Counted from the stretch's first letter, positions 9,086 through 20,516 are shown. The stretch is 64,000 nucleotides of DNA from Pararhizobium mangrovi (GCF_006516965.1 NZ_VHLH01000012.1:1-64000); one strand, 5' to 3'. Program-made: numbers and translations. The notes: generated by a model not told the origin, from the letters alone.

Positions 9086-9999
9086 GTGGCGTCCTCCACC
9101 ATCCAACTCAGAAACTCTTCGAAGGCATGCCCCGCATGGGCTGCCAGTTCGGGCACCAGAGAGGTGGACGTCATGCCGGGCTGGGTGTTGATTTCCAGCC
9201 ACACGATCTCGCCATCTTCGGAAAACCGGTCGTCATACCGGAAGTCCGAGCGTGAAATCCCACGACACCCGAGCGCTTGGTGCGCCGTCAGGGACAAGCT
9301 TTGTATTTTTTGGTAAATATTTGGTTTAAGTTTTGCGGGACATTCGTGCCGTGACCCACCTTTCACGTACTTTGCGTTAAAATCGTAGAAACCTTCGCCC
9401 TGCGGCAGGATCTCCGTCACGCCGAGCGCGACGTCGCCCATCACCGCGCATGTCAGTTCGCGGCCGGGGATGAACCGTTCCACCATGACACGCTCGCCGA
9501 AAGCCCAGTCGCTCGCCGTCAGGCTTTGCGGGGGATGCGGCTCGCCGGCGTCGACGATGAGCACGCCGAAGCTCGACCCCTCGTTCACCGGCTTGACGAC
9601 GTAGGGCGGCGGCATGGGATGGGCGGAGGTGAAGTCGAAGCGGCTCATCACGCGTTCCTGCGCGACCGGTATGCCGGCAGCCTTGGCGATGCGCTTGGCC
9701 TGCTGCTTGTCCATGGCGAGCGCGGAGGCGAGAACGCCGGAATGCGTGTACGGGATCTCCAGGAACTCCAGCAGACCCTGGATCTTCCCGTCCTCGCCAT
9801 ACGGCCCGTGGAGCGCGTTGAAGGCGACTTCCGGTGCGAGGTCGCGAAGGGTCGTCGCGATGTCGCGATCGACGTCGACCCGGGTGACGCGGTAGCCCGC
9901 CCGCTCCAGCGCCCCGGCGCATTCCTCGCCCGACCAGAGACTGACCTGCCGTTCGGAAGAAAAGCCGCCCATCAGGACGGCGACATGCCTGGCGCCCAT
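9073..9999 (-). CDS. ddl: D-alanine--D-alanine ligase
   Basis: Ddl joins two D-alanines with ATP to make the dipeptide used by MurF. The 308-residue protein is an ATP-grasp enzyme of the DdlB size class. Visible elements are the N-terminal [14 protein letters not shown], the [10 protein letters not shown] loop, [14 protein letters not shown] for ATP binding, and the C-terminal [11 protein letters not shown] with metal-binding Glu and Asn. ATG 9999 has an AAGGGGAA Shine-Dalgarno six bases upstream. One stretch (9296-9334, encoding part of [16 protein letters not shown]) is only about 20 percent G+C in an otherwise G+C-rich gene, although the protein sequence there looks normal for the family. 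A 267-bp gap separates it from murB. Confidence 0.96.
   Translation of the reverse strand: MGARHVAVLMGGFSSERQVSLWSGEECAGALERAGYRVTRVDVDRDIATTLRDLAPEVAFNALHGPYGEDGKIQGLLEFLEIPYTHSGVLASALAMDKQQAKRIAKAAGIPVAQERVMSRFDFTSAHPMPPPYVVKPVNEGSSFGVLIVDAGEPHPPQSLTASDWAFGERVMVERFIPGRELTCAVMGDVALGVTEILPQGEGFYDFNAKYVKGGSRHECPAKLKPNIYQKIQSLSLTAHQALGCRGISRSDFRYDDRFSEDGEIVWLEINTQPGMTSTSLVPELAAHAGHAFEEFLSWMVEDATCLR
9300..9329 (-). promoter_or_regulatory. Possible internal promoter for ftsQAZ inside ddl
   Basis: Within the A+T-rich patch of ddl the minus strand reads TTAAAC, 18 bases, then TACAAA, a weak sigma-70-like pair that would fire toward ftsQ about 215 bp downstream. E. coli also has ftsQ promoters inside ddlB, so the position has precedent. 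The match is weak, and the base composition is the stronger part of the argument. Confidence 0.3.
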
Positions 10000-10266
10000 G
10001 CGAAGTTCCCCTTACGCCGCGAGCCCGCCTGCGGGCCCTTTGAAGCTACGGTGCGCGCACGAACCTTCCGCGGCCGCACGGTCCGGACCGATCCCCTCGC
10101 CCGTCCTCGTCGCGCTGCATGCATGCGTGAGCCGCACGGCCGCTGCCGTACCGCAGAAAACGGTCCGAATGATGGAATCAGAGGTGTCGATGGCTGGCAA
10201 GCAAGCCGGCCGACGATCGCACAATGCGGCAAGCTTCGCGCAAGCCGGCGGGCGGCTTGCGCGCGA
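10000..10266. other. murB-ddl gap, longest break within the dcw gene run
   Basis: This 267-bp stretch interrupts a cluster whose other gaps are at most 68 bp. It holds a strong hairpin at its murB end (separate entry) and a short GCCCGC/GCGGGC hairpin near 10020-10035, close to the ddl Shine-Dalgarno. No credible gene is present. A promoter for the ddl-ftsQAZ block would be expected here, but I cannot point to a good one. Confidence 0.5.
10237..10263 (-). terminator. Hairpin immediately after murB
   Basis: A perfect 10-bp inverted repeat, CGCGCAAGCC and GGCTTGCGCG, with a 7-nt loop lies 3 bp beyond the murB stop codon. There is no T-run, so it may be a pause, a processing site or a factor-dependent terminator rather than a classical one. 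It coincides with the break in the dcw cluster. Confidence 0.4.
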
Positions 10267-11238
10267 TCAGATCATCTGGCCGAGGAATTCCTGGACGATG
10301 CGGCCTTCCCGGAAACGTCCGAGGCGCTTGATCTCCCAGACGAGTTGGACGCCGGAATTCTCCAGAACGCGCGCCCGCACGGTTTCGCCGAGATATTCGA
10401 GGTCGTAGCCGCCCGCGTCGCCGGTATTGATCATGAAGTTGCAATGGAGTGGCGACATCTGCGCGCCGCCGACCATGAGGCCGCGGCAGCCCGCCTCGTC
10501 GATCAGCTTCCAGGCCGATTCGCCGGGCGGGTTGCGGAAGGTCGAGCCGCCCGTCTTCTCGCGCACCGGCTGAACCGTCTCGCGGTGCGTCTGCACATCG
10601 TCCATCGCCGAGCGGATCGCGGCCTCGTCTTCCGCGTATCCCTCGAACACGGCGCCGGTGAAGATCAGGTCTCCCGGCGCTTCGCAATGACGGTAGGCAT
10701 AGCCCATTTCAGCATTCGTGAAGGTGTGCCGTTCGCCCTTGCGGTCGAGCGCGTGCACCTCGACGACCCGTTCGCGGGTTTCGACGCCGTTGGCGCCGGC
10801 GTTCATGCGCAATGCACCGCCCACGCCGCCGGGTATGCCATGATAGAAATGGAAGCCGCCGAGCCCGGCCTTCAGTGCGGCGGCGGCCAGATGCTTGTCC
10901 GGGCAGGCCGCACCGGCGAACAGCCGCGTATCGGAAACCCGTTCGGCCGTCCCGAAGCCCTTCGCCGAAAGCCGGACCACGATGCCCGGCAGTCCGCCAT
11001 CGCGCACGAGCAGGTTCGAGCCGATGCCGACGGGAAGCACCGGTATGTCTTCCGGCAGCGCTGCGAGAAAGGTCGCCAGATCCTCCTCGTCGGCCGGCTG
11101 GAACATCAGCTCCGCCGGTCCGCCGACGCGAAACCACGTCACCTTCGCCATGTCGGCATTCGGGGTCAGGCGGCCGCGGACATCGGAAAGCCGGTCTTCG
11201 AGCGAAGCCTTCAGGCGTTCTCCGTCGATCGTGCTCAT
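10267..11238 (-). CDS. murB: UDP-N-acetylenolpyruvoylglucosamine reductase MurB
   Basis: MurB is the FAD- and NADPH-dependent reductase that makes UDP-N-acetylmuramate. The 323-residue protein is a type II MurB: the N-terminal [13 protein letters not shown], the [14 protein letters not shown] loop that binds [22 protein letters not shown], and the catalytic-region [10 protein letters not shown] and [10 protein letters not shown] segments are all present. ATG 11238 overlaps the murC stop as ATGA, which fixes the start; the frame runs on upstream only as an alternative frame inside murC. It is the last gene of the tightly coupled mraZ-to-murB block. Confidence 0.97.
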   Translation of the reverse strand: MSTIDGERLKASLEDRLSDVRGRLTPNADMAKVTWFRVGGPAELMFQPADEEDLATFLAALPEDIPVLPVGIGSNLLVRDGGLPGIVVRLSAKGFGTAERVSDTRLFAGAACPDKHLAAAALKAGLGGFHFYHGIPGGVGGALRMNAGANGVETRERVVEVHALDRKGERHTFTNAEMGYAYRHCEAPGDLIFTGAVFEGYAEDEAAIRSAMDDVQTHRETVQPVREKTGGSTFRNPPGESAWKLIDEAGCRGLMVGGAQMSPLHCNFMINTGDAGGYDLEYLGETVRARVLENSGVQLVWEIKRLGRFREGRIVQEFLGQMI

Positions 11239-12647
11239 CCCGCACCACCCAGCGCAGCGAGCTTTTCCGGCAGGGCGTTCGCCCAAGAGGTGATGTTGCC
11301 GGCACCGAGGCAAACGACGAAATCGTCCTCGCCGATGGTCTTGGCGAGCAACGGCGCGAGATCGTCTTCGCCTTCGACGAGCCGCACGTCGCGGTGGCCG
11401 CCGGCCCGCAGACGTGATGCGAGCGCGGCTGAATCGACGCCCTCGATCGGCTGTTCGCCGGCAGCGTAGACCGGTGCGAGAACCACGCTGTCGGCGTCGT
11501 TGAAGCACGCGGAAAAATCGTCGAACAGCGAAGAGAGACGGCTGTAGCGGTGCGGCTGCATGACAGCGACGACGCGGCCCGAGCATGCTTCGCGCGCGGC
11601 GCGCAGCACGGCGGTGATCTCGACGGGATGATGGCCGTAATCGTCGAAGATGCGCGCACCGTTCCAGGTGCCGGTCTCGGTGAAGCGCCGCTTGACACCC
11701 CCGAACTGGCCGATGCCGCGCAGGATCGCCTCGTCGGAAATGCCGAGTTCGTGTGCCACCGCGATGGCGCCGGTTGCGTTGGAGACGTTGTGGCGGCCGG
11801 GCATCGGCAGGCGCAGGCCGCGGATCGCGGAGACCTCGGCCGTCTTGCGGCTGCGGATCTCCACGTCGAAGATCGAGGTCGGCCCGTCGGCGCGCAGGTT
11901 CACGAAGCGCACGTCCGCCTGCGGGTTCGCGCCATAGGTGACGACGCGGCGGTCCTCGATGCGGCTGATCAGCGACTGCACCTCCGGATGGTCGATGCAC
12001 ATGACGCCGAAACCGTAGAACGGCACGTTCTCGACGAACTGCCGGAAGGCCTGCCGGACGGCGTCGAACGAACCGTAATGGTCGAGATGCTCGGGATCGA
12101 TGTTGGTGACGAGCGCGATGTCGGCCGGCAGCTTGAGGAAGGTGCCGTCGGACTCGTCCGCCTCGACGACCATCCACTCGCCCTCGCCCATGCGCGCATT
12201 CGTGCCGTAGGCGTTGATGATGCCGCCATTGATCACGGTCGGGTCAAGCCCGCCGGCATCGAGCAGCGTCGAGACCATCGAGGTCGTCGTCGTCTTGCCG
12301 TGCGTGCCGCCGATGGCGACGGCGTTCCTGAATCGCATCAGTTCGGCCAGCATCTCGGCGCGGCGCACGATCGGCAGCAGCTTCTCGCGCGCGGCGACGA
12401 CTTCCGGGTTCGTGCGCGCGATGGCCGTCGAGGTGACGATCACTTCCGCCTCCCCGAGATTGGCCGCGTCGTGACCGATGAAGACCTCGATGCCCTTTTC
12501 GCGAAGGCGTCGGACATTGGCGTTTTCCGCCTGGTCGGAACCCTGCACGCGATAGCCGAGAGTGACGAGCGCCTCGGCGATGCCGCTCATGCCGATGCCG
12601 CCGATACCGACGAAATGCACGAGACCGATGCTCTGGGGCATCTTCAT
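11235..12647 (-). CDS. murC: UDP-N-acetylmuramate--L-alanine ligase MurC
   Basis: MurC adds the first amino acid, L-alanine, to UDP-MurNAc. The 470-residue Mur ligase shows the Rossmann start [15 protein letters not shown], the ATP loop GTHGKTTTT at residues 114-122, EADESDGTF, and DYGHHPVEI in the C-terminal domain. These are the usual MurC signatures. ATG 12647 overlaps the murG stop (ATGA) and its own stop overlaps the murB start in the same way, so murG, murC and murB should be translated together. Confidence 0.98.
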   Translation of the reverse strand: MKMPQSIGLVHFVGIGGIGMSGIAEALVTLGYRVQGSDQAENANVRRLREKGIEVFIGHDAANLGEAEVIVTSTAIARTNPEVVAAREKLLPIVRRAEMLAELMRFRNAVAIGGTHGKTTTTSMVSTLLDAGGLDPTVINGGIINAYGTNARMGEGEWMVVEADESDGTFLKLPADIALVTNIDPEHLDHYGSFDAVRQAFRQFVENVPFYGFGVMCIDHPEVQSLISRIEDRRVVTYGANPQADVRFVNLRADGPTSIFDVEIRSRKTAEVSAIRGLRLPMPGRHNVSNATGAIAVAHELGISDEAILRGIGQFGGVKRRFTETGTWNGARIFDDYGHHPVEITAVLRAAREACSGRVVAVMQPHRYSRLSSLFDDFSACFNDADSVVLAPVYAAGEQPIEGVDSAALASRLRAGGHRDVRLVEGEDDLAPLLAKTIGEDDFVVCLGAGNITSWANALPEKLAALGGAG

Positions 12648-13777
12648 GGGTTGGTTTCCTCGCGTTTGGCCCTGAAATCCGCCACGGGCGTTCCCGCCGC
12701 AATAGACTCCACAAGTCCTGCGAGCAAGGTGGTCGCGTTCGGGTTGCCGGCCGCCTTCGCCGCCGCCGCCGTCTTCGCCAGCCGTTCGGGCTCGCGCATG
12801 GCGTCGCCGACGAGGCGCGCGAGCCGGTCCGCATCGAGTTCGCTCTCGGCGATGACCTCCGCGCCGCCCTTCGCCTTCAGCGCGGCGGCGTTGGCCGCCT
12901 GGTCGTGATCGAGCGCATGGGGATAGGGAACGAGGATCGCCGGCCGGCCGATCACCGAAATTTCCGAAACCGTGGAAGCCCCCGAACGGCTGACGACGAG
13001 GTGGGCCGCACCGATACGTGTGGCCATGTCGGAAAAGAACGGCGAGACTTCCGCCTCGACGCGCAGCTCGTCATAGGCAGCGCGCGCCGCGTCGGCATCG
13101 TCCGGGCGGGCTTGCTGCGTCACCCGCAGGCGGGCGCGCTCGGCCTCCGGCAGAAGGCGCAAGGCCGCCGGCAGCACTTCAGAAAAGAAGCGCGCGCCTT
13201 GGCTGCCGCCGAAGACGACGAGACGGAACGGCTCGTCCTCGTGCGACGGCCGGTACGGCGACTTCGCCGCTTCCAGCACCGCCGGGCGGACCGGATTGCC
13301 GGTCTGCACCGTCTTTGCCGCGTACTTGCCTTCGCTCTCGGGCAAGAAACCGCCGGCAACCGCCAGCACACGGTTGGCGAGCGCGCGGTTCGCCCGCCCC
13401 ATCACGGCGTTCTGCTCGTGCAGCAACGACGGCACGCCGGCATTGCCCGCGGCGATCAGCGGCGGCACGGTCGGGTAGCCGCCGAAGCCGATCACGGCGT
13501 CCGGGCGAACCGAGCGGATCAGGCGACCGGCCTCGCGGATGCCCATGAAGAGCGTCCACAGCGCCGAAGCGACCCGGACCGGGTTCTTCGAACCGATCGT
13601 CGCCGAGCGAACGACGTCGATGGCCTCGGCGGGAAAGGCATCCGCGTAGCGCTGGGCCCGGCTGTCGGTCACGAGCCGCACCGTCCAACCGCGGGCATGC
13701 ATCGCATGCGCCAGCGCCTCGGCCGGAAAGAGATGGCCGCCGGTGCCACCGGCGGCGATCAGAAGCGTTTTCGCCAT
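12644..13777 (-). CDS. murG: UDP-GlcNAc:undecaprenyl-PP-MurNAc-pentapeptide transferase MurG
   Basis: MurG is the peripheral GT-B glycosyltransferase that converts lipid I to lipid II on the cytoplasmic face of the membrane. The 377-residue protein begins with the glycine-rich loop [13 protein letters not shown] (10-22), has [22 protein letters not shown], the second glycine loop [11 protein letters not shown], and the donor-binding [10 protein letters not shown] followed by [14 protein letters not shown]. Length is slightly above the E. coli enzyme and normal for alphaproteobacteria. It begins 51 bp after ftsW and overlaps murC by 4 bp. Confidence 0.97.
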   Translation of the reverse strand: MAKTLLIAAGGTGGHLFPAEALAHAMHARGWTVRLVTDSRAQRYADAFPAEAIDVVRSATIGSKNPVRVASALWTLFMGIREAGRLIRSVRPDAVIGFGGYPTVPPLIAAGNAGVPSLLHEQNAVMGRANRALANRVLAVAGGFLPESEGKYAAKTVQTGNPVRPAVLEAAKSPYRPSHEDEPFRLVVFGGSQGARFFSEVLPAALRLLPEAERARLRVTQQARPDDADAARAAYDELRVEAEVSPFFSDMATRIGAAHLVVSRSGASTVSEISVIGRPAILVPYPHALDHDQAANAAALKAKGGAEVIAESELDADRLARLVGDAMREPERLAKTAAAAKAAGNPNATTLLAGLVESIAAGTPVADFRAKREETNP

Positions 13778-13828
13778 GAGCTCTCTGTGCTTCGAATGCC
13801 GTGCTTGAGCGAGGATGAAGCCGGCCGC

Positions 13829-14983
13829 CTATTCGGCCGGCAGCGGAACCATTGAGCGGATGAACCCACGCTCGCGCGAACGGCTTTCCGGCCGCCGGCG
13901 GGTCAGCGCGAGCAGGAAGCCGGCCGTCACCGCGACGGCGACCATCGAGGAACCGCCGTAGGAGATGAAGGGCAGCGTCATGCCCTTGGCCGGCATCAGC
14001 CTGAGATTCACGCAGATGTTGATCATCGACTGCAGGCCGAACTGCAGCGAGAGCCCGCAGACGGCGAGCCGGGTGAAGTCGTCGCGCTCTCGCTTGGCGT
14101 GGTTGAAACCGCGGAAGACGATGAAGGCGAAGAGCAGCACGAGAACGGCGCAGAAGATGATGCCGAACTCTTCCGCGCCGACGGAAAAGACGAAGTCGGT
14201 GTGGCTGTCGGGCAGGATGCGCTTGACCACGCCCTCGCCCGGACCCGTGCCGAACCAGTGCCCGCGCACGATCGCCTCGCGAGCTGTATCCACCTGATAG
14301 GTATCGCCCTGACCCGTCATGAACCGGTCGACGCGCTCTTGCACGTGGGTGAACGAGGAATAGGCGAGTGCGAGCCCACCGGCCGAAAGGCCGAGAAGAC
14401 CGAAGATCCAGATCCACGATATGCCGGCGAGAAAGAACATTCCGCCCCAGACCATGCTGGTCAAAAGGGTCTGGCCGAGATCCGGCTCGGCGACGAGCAG
14501 CGCGGCGACGATGGCGAGCAGGATGATGGCGAAGAGGTTGCCTGGCACTTCGCGGTGCCGCCCATGCTCGGAAAAGAGCCAGGCGCAGATGACGATGAAG
14601 GCCGGCTTCATGAATTCCGAAGGCTGGATCGAAAGGCCGAGCACCGAGACCCACCGCCGCGAGCCCTTGACCTCCACGCCGAAGAAGAGGGCCGCGACCA
14701 TCAGTGCGATCGCGATCGCCAGGATGACGAGCGCTGAACGGCGCACCTGACGGGGCGACAGGAAGGACGCACCGACGAGCGTGGCGATCGTCGGAACGAG
14801 GAAGACGGCGTGCCGCTTGACGAAGAAGAAGCTCGGCAGGCCGAGACGTGCGGCCTCCGGCGGGCTCGCCGAAAAGGACAGCATGAAGCCCGTGCCGATA
14901 AGCAGCAGAAAGGCGACCAGAAAGACCCGGTCGATGGTCCAGAACCATTCGGCGATCGCGCCGCGCTGTACCCGGCTTACCAT
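13829..14983 (-). CDS. ftsW: Lipid II polymerase FtsW (SEDS family)
   Basis: FtsW is the SEDS-family glycosyltransferase that polymerises septal peptidoglycan with FtsI. The 384-residue protein has about ten hydrophobic helices, the RRWVSVLGLSIQPSEFMKP motif, AEPDLGQT, GTGPGEGVVKRILPDSHTDFVFS and the FISYGGSS motif near the end, all hallmarks of FtsW. The ATG at 14983 lies 1 bp after the murD stop (TGACATG). The frame remains open further upstream, but that part lies within murD and is not FtsW-like. Confidence 0.96.
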   Translation of the reverse strand: MVSRVQRGAIAEWFWTIDRVFLVAFLLLIGTGFMLSFSASPPEAARLGLPSFFFVKRHAVFLVPTIATLVGASFLSPRQVRRSALVILAIAIALMVAALFFGVEVKGSRRWVSVLGLSIQPSEFMKPAFIVICAWLFSEHGRHREVPGNLFAIILLAIVAALLVAEPDLGQTLLTSMVWGGMFFLAGISWIWIFGLLGLSAGGLALAYSSFTHVQERVDRFMTGQGDTYQVDTAREAIVRGHWFGTGPGEGVVKRILPDSHTDFVFSVGAEEFGIIFCAVLVLLFAFIVFRGFNHAKRERDDFTRLAVCGLSLQFGLQSMINICVNLRLMPAKGMTLPFISYGGSSMVAVAVTAGFLLALTRRRPESRSRERGFIRSMVPLPAE

Positions 14984-14984
14984 G

Positions 14985-16403
14985 TCATCGTTCCTTTCCC
15001 CCGCCGTCCACCAGCATCTCGATGCCGGCAACGGCTGCGACGTGCGCGACGAAGTCCTCGCCGCGTTCCTCGAAGTTTCTGTACTGGTCGAAGCTTGCGC
15101 AGGCCGGACTGAGAAGCACGACCGGCCGGTGAGCCCCGCCTTCGTCTTCCATCGCATCCCGCGCCGCATCGGCAACGGCCTGCCTGAGCGTTCCCGCGAT
15201 CTCGTAAGGGACCGCCTCGCCGAGCGTGGCGGCGAAGGCCGGCGCGGCCTCGCCGATCAGATAGGCTTTGGCGATGCGCTCGAAGAAGCCGGAAAGCTGG
15301 TCGATGCCGCCTTCTTTCGGCAGCCCGCCGACGATCCAGTAGATGCGCGAATAGGTCGATAGCGCCGGTGCCGCCGCATCGGCATTCGTGGCCTTGGAAT
15401 CGTTGACGAAGGTGACGTCGCCGAGCCGTGCGACGGGCTGCATCCGGTGCTTCAGGCCGGTAAAGCTTCCGAGCGCCGCACGGATCGCCTCGTCGTCGAC
15501 GCCCACGACCCGGCATGCGGCGATGGCCGCCGCGGCATTCTGCGCGTTGTGGCTGCCCTGGAGCGTCGGGATCGCGGCGAGATCGACATAGGCCTCGGCG
15601 TGCGCGGCGTGTGCGTCGAAGATGCGCGTGCCCTCGGCGAAGAACCCTTCTTCGAGCGGCGTGCGCCGGGAGATGCGCACCACGCGGTTGCCGGCATGGG
15701 CGAGCCGCTCCGCGATCCGTGCCGAATGGACGTCGTCGATACCGACGATCGCGGTCTCGCTGCCGGCGACGAGGCGTTCCTTGATCTCGGCGTAGTGCTG
15801 CATCGTCCCGTGCCGGTCGAGATGGTCGGGGCTGAGATTGAGCAGGATGCCGGCGCTCGGATCGAGCGTCGGCGCCAGATCGATCTGGTAGGAGGAACAC
15901 TCGACGACGTAATGCCGGCCGGCTTCGGGCGGTTCGAGCGAAAGGACGGCGGTACCGATATTGCCGCCGAGCTGCACGTCGCGTCCGGCCTCCCGCAGAA
16001 TGTGGGCGATCAGTGCCGTCGTCGTCGACTTGCCGTTCGTACCGGTGATCGCAACGAACGGACAGTCCGGCGCATGGGCCCGGCGTTCGCGCGCGAAGAG
16101 TTCGACGTCGCCGATGACGGGTACGCCGGCCGCCCGTGCGAGATCCACCGTCCAGTGCGCGCGGGGATGGGTAAGCGGCACGCCCGGTGAAAGTACGAGC
16201 GCTTCGACGCGCGCCCAGTCGAGCGCGCGGAGATCGCCGGTGGCGATGCCTTCCGCCCTGGCCGCCGCGACGCGCTCGGGATTGTCGTCGTGAGCCGTCA
16301 GATCCGCACCGCCCGCCGCCAGCGCGCGCGCCGTCGCAAGCCCGGAGCCGCCGAGGCCGAAGAGGGCGACGCGCTTGCCGGCAAAGGTGGTGACCGGGAT
16401 CAT
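14985..16403 (-). CDS. murD: UDP-N-acetylmuramoylalanine--D-glutamate ligase MurD
   Basis: MurD adds D-glutamate to UDP-MurNAc-L-Ala. The 472-residue Mur ligase has a Rossmann start [17 protein letters not shown], the ATP loop GTNGKSTTT at 121-129, [31 protein letters not shown], and [10 protein letters not shown] in the C-terminal domain. All are standard MurD motifs. ATG 16403 is 7 bp downstream of the mraY stop codon. The next gene, ftsW, starts 1 bp past its stop. Confidence 0.97.
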   Translation of the reverse strand: MIPVTTFAGKRVALFGLGGSGLATARALAAGGADLTAHDDNPERVAAARAEGIATGDLRALDWARVEALVLSPGVPLTHPRAHWTVDLARAAGVPVIGDVELFARERRAHAPDCPFVAITGTNGKSTTTALIAHILREAGRDVQLGGNIGTAVLSLEPPEAGRHYVVECSSYQIDLAPTLDPSAGILLNLSPDHLDRHGTMQHYAEIKERLVAGSETAIVGIDDVHSARIAERLAHAGNRVVRISRRTPLEEGFFAEGTRIFDAHAAHAEAYVDLAAIPTLQGSHNAQNAAAAIAACRVVGVDDEAIRAALGSFTGLKHRMQPVARLGDVTFVNDSKATNADAAAPALSTYSRIYWIVGGLPKEGGIDQLSGFFERIAKAYLIGEAAPAFAATLGEAVPYEIAGTLRQAVADAARDAMEDEGGAHRPVVLLSPACASFDQYRNFEERGEDFVAHVAAVAGIEMLVDGGGKER

Positions 16404-16410
16404 CGCTGCC

Positions 16411-17514
16411 TCACCGCATCTTCAAGGTGGCAAGGCCGAGGATGGCGAGCATGACGGAGATGATCCAGAAGCGCACCACGACCTGGCTCTCCGTCCAGCC
16501 CTTCTTCTCGTAGTGGTGATGGATCGGCGCCATCAGGAAGAGCCGCTTGCCGGTCGCCTTGAAGACGCCGACCTGCAGGATGACCGAAAGCGCTTCGGTC
16601 ACGAAGAGACCGCCGACGATCGCCATGACGATCTCGTGCTTGGTGGCGACGGCGACCGTGCCGATCAGCCCGCCGAGCGAAAGCGATCCGGTGTCGCCCA
16701 TGAAGATCGCCGCCGGTGGCGCGTTGAACCACAGGAAGCCGAGCCCAGCGCCGATGACGGAACCGAGGATGACGGTCAGCTCCCCCGTGCCGGGCACGAA
16801 ATTGATCTGCAGATAATCGGCGAAGACGGCATTGCCGGCGAGGTAGGCGATGGCCGCGAAGGAACCGGCCGCGATCATCACCGGCACGATCGCCAGACCG
16901 TCGAGCCCATCGGTCAGGTTCACGGCATTGCCGGCGCCGACCACGACGAAGGCGCCGAAGATCACGAAGAAATAGCCGAGATTGAGCATCGTGTCCTTGA
17001 AGAAGGGCAATGCGAGCGAGAAGGCGAAGGCAGGGTTGGCCGGTCCGGCGTTGGCCCGTGCGGCCCACATCATGGCGACGACCGCGAGCCCGGCGATGAG
17101 GAACTCGATGGCAAGGCGCAGCTTGCCGGAAAAGCCCTTGTCGGTCTGCTTCGTCACCTTGAGGTAGTCGTCGTAGAAGCCGATCGCCCCGAAGCCGAGC
17201 GTGACGAGCAGCGTGACGACCACGTAGACGCTCGAAAGGTCCGCCCAGAGAAGCGAACTGACGATGATGGCGACGAGCATCATCAGCCCGCCCATCGTCG
17301 GCGTGCCGGCCTTCATGAAATGCGTCTGCGGGCCGTCCGCGCGGATCGGCTGACCGCGACCCTGCCGAAGGCGGAGGGAATCGATCATGCGCGGGCCGAA
17401 GAGGAAGACGATGAAGGCGGCCGTGAACATCGCGCCGCCGGTGCGAAACGTGATGTAGCGAAAGAGGTTGAAGACCTGAAACTCATGTTCCAGTTTCACG
17501 AGCCAGATGAGCAT
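16411..17514 (-). CDS. mraY: Phospho-MurNAc-pentapeptide transferase MraY
   Basis: MraY transfers phospho-MurNAc-pentapeptide to undecaprenyl phosphate, making lipid I. The 367-residue integral membrane protein has about ten membrane helices and the family's catalytic motifs: FYDDYLKV (aspartate pair), [13 protein letters not shown], the [10 protein letters not shown] loop, and the histidine-rich [13 protein letters not shown] loop. Start ATG 17514 overlaps the murF stop by one base (TGATG). The length fits alphaproteobacterial MraY. Confidence 0.98.
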   Translation of the reverse strand: MLIWLVKLEHEFQVFNLFRYITFRTGGAMFTAAFIVFLFGPRMIDSLRLRQGRGQPIRADGPQTHFMKAGTPTMGGLMMLVAIIVSSLLWADLSSVYVVVTLLVTLGFGAIGFYDDYLKVTKQTDKGFSGKLRLAIEFLIAGLAVVAMMWAARANAGPANPAFAFSLALPFFKDTMLNLGYFFVIFGAFVVVGAGNAVNLTDGLDGLAIVPVMIAAGSFAAIAYLAGNAVFADYLQINFVPGTGELTVILGSVIGAGLGFLWFNAPPAAIFMGDTGSLSLGGLIGTVAVATKHEIVMAIVGGLFVTEALSVILQVGVFKATGKRLFLMAPIHHHYEKKGWTESQVVVRFWIISVMLAILGLATLKMR

Positions 17515-19010
17515 CAGGAACCTTTCGTCGCGGCCGGCTCTTCGGCCGTCGCGTCGCCCGGCGCACGGCCTTCGGCGGGAAATGTGTCGGTCAGGGCAGT
17601 CACGATCGGGCCGAAGCCGAGACCGAGCGAGGCTTTCACCATGACGACGTCGCCGGCGGCGATCTCGCGCTTCAGCGCTTCGGCAATCGCTGCCGCGTCG
17701 TCGAGGTGCCGCACCGCGATACGCTCGTCGAGCGCCTCCTGCAATGCCGTCATCGCCGAACCGGCGAGATAGACCCGGTCGATACCGGCCTCGATGATCG
17801 GCCCGGCGAGTTCGCGGTGCAGTTGCCCGGTATGAACGCCGAGTTCCAGCATGTCGCCCAGGACGGCGATGCGCCTGCCGCCCGGACCGACCGGCGTCGC
17901 GGCGAGCAGCGCGACCGCGGCACCCACCGAAGTCGGGTTGGCATTGTAGCTCTCGTCGATCAGCACGAAAACGCCGTCCGAATGGGCGAGCCTATGGCGT
18001 GCGCCGCGACCCTTCTCGGCCTTCACGTCGGCAAGCGCGCTCGCGGCGCTTTCGATGTCCGCCCCGGCAATGCTTGCCGCGCCGAGCACGGCGAGCGCGT
18101 TCTGCACGACGTGGCGACCCGGGGCACCGATATGCGCCTCGACGACGTCGCCTCCGATCGCGGCACGCATGTGCGAGCCGTCCCCTTCGAGGCGCACCTG
18201 AAGAAGCCGGAAATCGGCCGCCTCGTCCTCGCCGAAGGTCAGGATGCGTTCCACGCCGCAGGCTTCCGCCGCCGCGCGAAGCACCTCGAACTGCGCGTTG
18301 TCGCGGTTGAGCATCGCCGTACCGCCCGGCACGAGCCCTTCGAAGATTTCCGCCTTGGCGGCGGCGATCGCTTCGAGGCTTTCGAAATGGCCGAGATGGG
18401 CCGGTGCGATCGTCGTCACCATGGCAATGTGCGGGCGCACCATGTCAACGAGCGCACGGATCTCGCCGGCATGGTTCATGCCGATCTCGAAGATGCCGAA
18501 GCGCGCGCTTTCGGGCATGCGTGCAAGTGTCAGCGGCACGCCCCAATGATTGTTGAAGGATGCGACGGCCGCATGGGTCTCGCCGGACGGCGCGAGCGCC
18601 CGGGCGAGCATCGCCTTGGTCGTCGTCTTGCCGACCGAGCCCGTCACGGCGAGGATTGTCGCGTCGCTGCGTTCACGTGCGGCGCGGCCGAGACGTTCGA
18701 GTGCGGCGAGCACGTCGTCGACGACGATCATTGGCACGGTCAGGCCGCCCAGCGCCGGCAGTTTGGCTTCGCTGACGACGAGCAGGCCCGCTTCGGCCGC
18801 CACGGCCGCGCTCGCGAAGTCGTGCCCGTCGAAACGATCACCGGCGATCGCGAAGAACGCGTCACCCGGCCGAAGCGTCCTCGTGTCGATGGAAATGCCG
18901 TTCACTCCGGCCGGTAGCGAGCCGACCGGGCGACCCTGCAAGGCTTCCACCATCGCCCGGCTCGTCCACAAACAGGTCGGCACCGCCGTATCTCCAAGCG
19001 TCTCGCTCAT
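17514..19010 (-). CDS. murF: UDP-MurNAc-tripeptide--D-Ala-D-Ala ligase MurF
   Basis: MurF attaches the D-Ala-D-Ala dipeptide made by Ddl to finish the UDP-MurNAc-pentapeptide. The 498-residue ligase shows the substrate-recognition segment [18 protein letters not shown], the ATP loop GSVGKTTTK at 124-132, [34 protein letters not shown] and VLGDMLELG. These distinguish MurF from the other Mur ligases. ATG 19010 overlaps the murE stop as ATGA, and its own stop overlaps mraY by one base. It is about 45 residues longer than the E. coli protein, mostly from short loop and terminal additions. Confidence 0.97.
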   Translation of the reverse strand: MSETLGDTAVPTCLWTSRAMVEALQGRPVGSLPAGVNGISIDTRTLRPGDAFFAIAGDRFDGHDFASAAVAAEAGLLVVSEAKLPALGGLTVPMIVVDDVLAALERLGRAARERSDATILAVTGSVGKTTTKAMLARALAPSGETHAAVASFNNHWGVPLTLARMPESARFGIFEIGMNHAGEIRALVDMVRPHIAMVTTIAPAHLGHFESLEAIAAAKAEIFEGLVPGGTAMLNRDNAQFEVLRAAAEACGVERILTFGEDEAADFRLLQVRLEGDGSHMRAAIGGDVVEAHIGAPGRHVVQNALAVLGAASIAGADIESAASALADVKAEKGRGARHRLAHSDGVFVLIDESYNANPTSVGAAVALLAATPVGPGGRRIAVLGDMLELGVHTGQLHRELAGPIIEAGIDRVYLAGSAMTALQEALDERIAVRHLDDAAAIAEALKREIAAGDVVMVKASLGLGFGPIVTALTDTFPAEGRAPGDATAEEPAATKGS

Positions 19011-20464
19011 GCCGAAAGCGCCTCCAGCGCCTTGGCGACCTCTTCGTGATCGGAAAACGGCAGGGTGTCGGTGCCGATCGTCTGGCCCGGTTCGTGGCCC
19101 TTGCCGGCGACGATCAGCGTATCGCCGTGCTTCAGCATGAAGACGGCGGCGGCGATCGCCTCGCGCCGGTCGGCGAATTCGAGCGCCTGCGGCACGGCGG
19201 CCTTGATCTCGGAACGGATCGTAGCGGGCTCTTCCGAGCGCGGGTTGTCGTCGGTGACGATCACGACGTCGGCAAGCCGGCCGGCGATTTCGCCCATGAT
19301 CGGCCGCTTGCCGCGATCGCGGTCGCCGCCGCAGCCGAAGACGACGACGACGCGCCCCGTCGTGAAGGGCCGGACCGAGCTCAGAACGCTTTCGAGCGCT
19401 TCGGGCTTGTGCGCATAGTCGACATAGACCGGCGCACCGTCCCCCGTCGCGCCGACGAGTTCGAGGCGCCCCGGCGCCCCCTCGAGTTCGCCGAGCGCTT
19501 CCATCGCGACCTCGGCGGGCGTTCCCGTCGCCATGGCGAGGCCGGCCGCGACGAGCGCGTTGGAAATCTGGAAGTCGCCGGCAAGCGGCAGCGTGACCTC
19601 GTAGATCGCATCACCATGCTGGATCTGCGCGACCTGGCGGGTTCGCTGGTGTTCGAGGCGCTTGAGCGAAAGGAACGTGCCGTTGCGCCCGGTCGTCAGA
19701 ACCCTGCGGCCCGCTCCGCGCGCCACCTCGCCCGCCCGCTGCGAAAAGTCTCCGTCCGCATCGATCACGGCCGGCGCGTCGGTCGGGAGCAGACGATCGA
19801 AAAGGTGCATCTTGGCTTCGAAATACGTCTCGATCGTCTCGTGATAGTCCATGTGGTCGCGGCCGAGATTGGTGAAGGCCCCGGCGGCAAGCCGCACGCC
19901 GTCGAGGCGATGCTGATCGATGCCGTGGCTCGAAGCCTCCATGGCCGTATGCGTGACGCCCTCGCCGGCGAGTTCGTCGAGCAGGCGATGCAGTTCGACC
20001 GGATCGGGCGTCGTCAGCGAGCCGTATTCGGTGCGCCCGGGCGCGGTGACCCCCGTCGTGCCGATCATCGCGGCGGCCTTGCCCGCATGCGCCCAGATCT
20101 GGCGCGTGAAAGAGGCGACGGATGTCTTGCCGGCCGTGCCGGTGACCGCGACGATCGTCTCCGGCTGTGCCGGATGGATGCGCGCTGCGGCAAGTGCCAG
20201 GAAGCGGCGCGGATCCTCGGTGCGAAGCACCGGCACATCCACTTCCGTCGCCGAGGTCAGCGATGCGACGACGGCGACGGCACCCCTTTCGACGGCATCC
20301 CGAGCGAAGGTGGATCCATCGGCGTGCGTTCCCTCGATCGCGACGAAGAGATCGCCCGGCGCGATCGCCCGGCTGTCGGCCGAAAGGCCGCCGATGTCGA
20401 ACGAGCCGACCCCGGCGGGCATGCCGACGGAAAGCAGATCGCCTGCGAGTTCGTCCAGTTTCAT
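19007..20464 (-). CDS. murE: UDP-MurNAc-L-Ala-D-Glu--meso-diaminopimelate ligase MurE
   Basis: MurE adds the third residue of the stem peptide. The 485-residue protein has [14 protein letters not shown], the ATP loop GTAGKTSV at 109-116, TTGV followed by TTPDP (the UDP-MurNAc pocket), [24 protein letters not shown] and, in the C-terminal domain, [10 protein letters not shown]. The DNPR motif is the one that selects meso-diaminopimelate rather than lysine, so the peptidoglycan is expected to be of the DAP type. ATG 20464 lies 52 bp after ftsI; the stop overlaps the start of murF. Confidence 0.97.
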   Translation of the reverse strand: MKLDELAGDLLSVGMPAGVGSFDIGGLSADSRAIAPGDLFVAIEGTHADGSTFARDAVERGAVAVVASLTSATEVDVPVLRTEDPRRFLALAAARIHPAQPETIVAVTGTAGKTSVASFTRQIWAHAGKAAAMIGTTGVTAPGRTEYGSLTTPDPVELHRLLDELAGEGVTHTAMEASSHGIDQHRLDGVRLAAGAFTNLGRDHMDYHETIETYFEAKMHLFDRLLPTDAPAVIDADGDFSQRAGEVARGAGRRVLTTGRNGTFLSLKRLEHQRTRQVAQIQHGDAIYEVTLPLAGDFQISNALVAAGLAMATGTPAEVAMEALGELEGAPGRLELVGATGDGAPVYVDYAHKPEALESVLSSVRPFTTGRVVVVFGCGGDRDRGKRPIMGEIAGRLADVVIVTDDNPRSEEPATIRSEIKAAVPQALEFADRREAIAAAVFMLKHGDTLIVAGKGHEPGQTIGTDTLPFSDHEEVAKALEALSA

Positions 20465-20516
20465 GGCGTCGTCCCCTGCCTCGCTCGTGCCCGCCCGCCC
20501 TCGCGCTTCACGCAGC

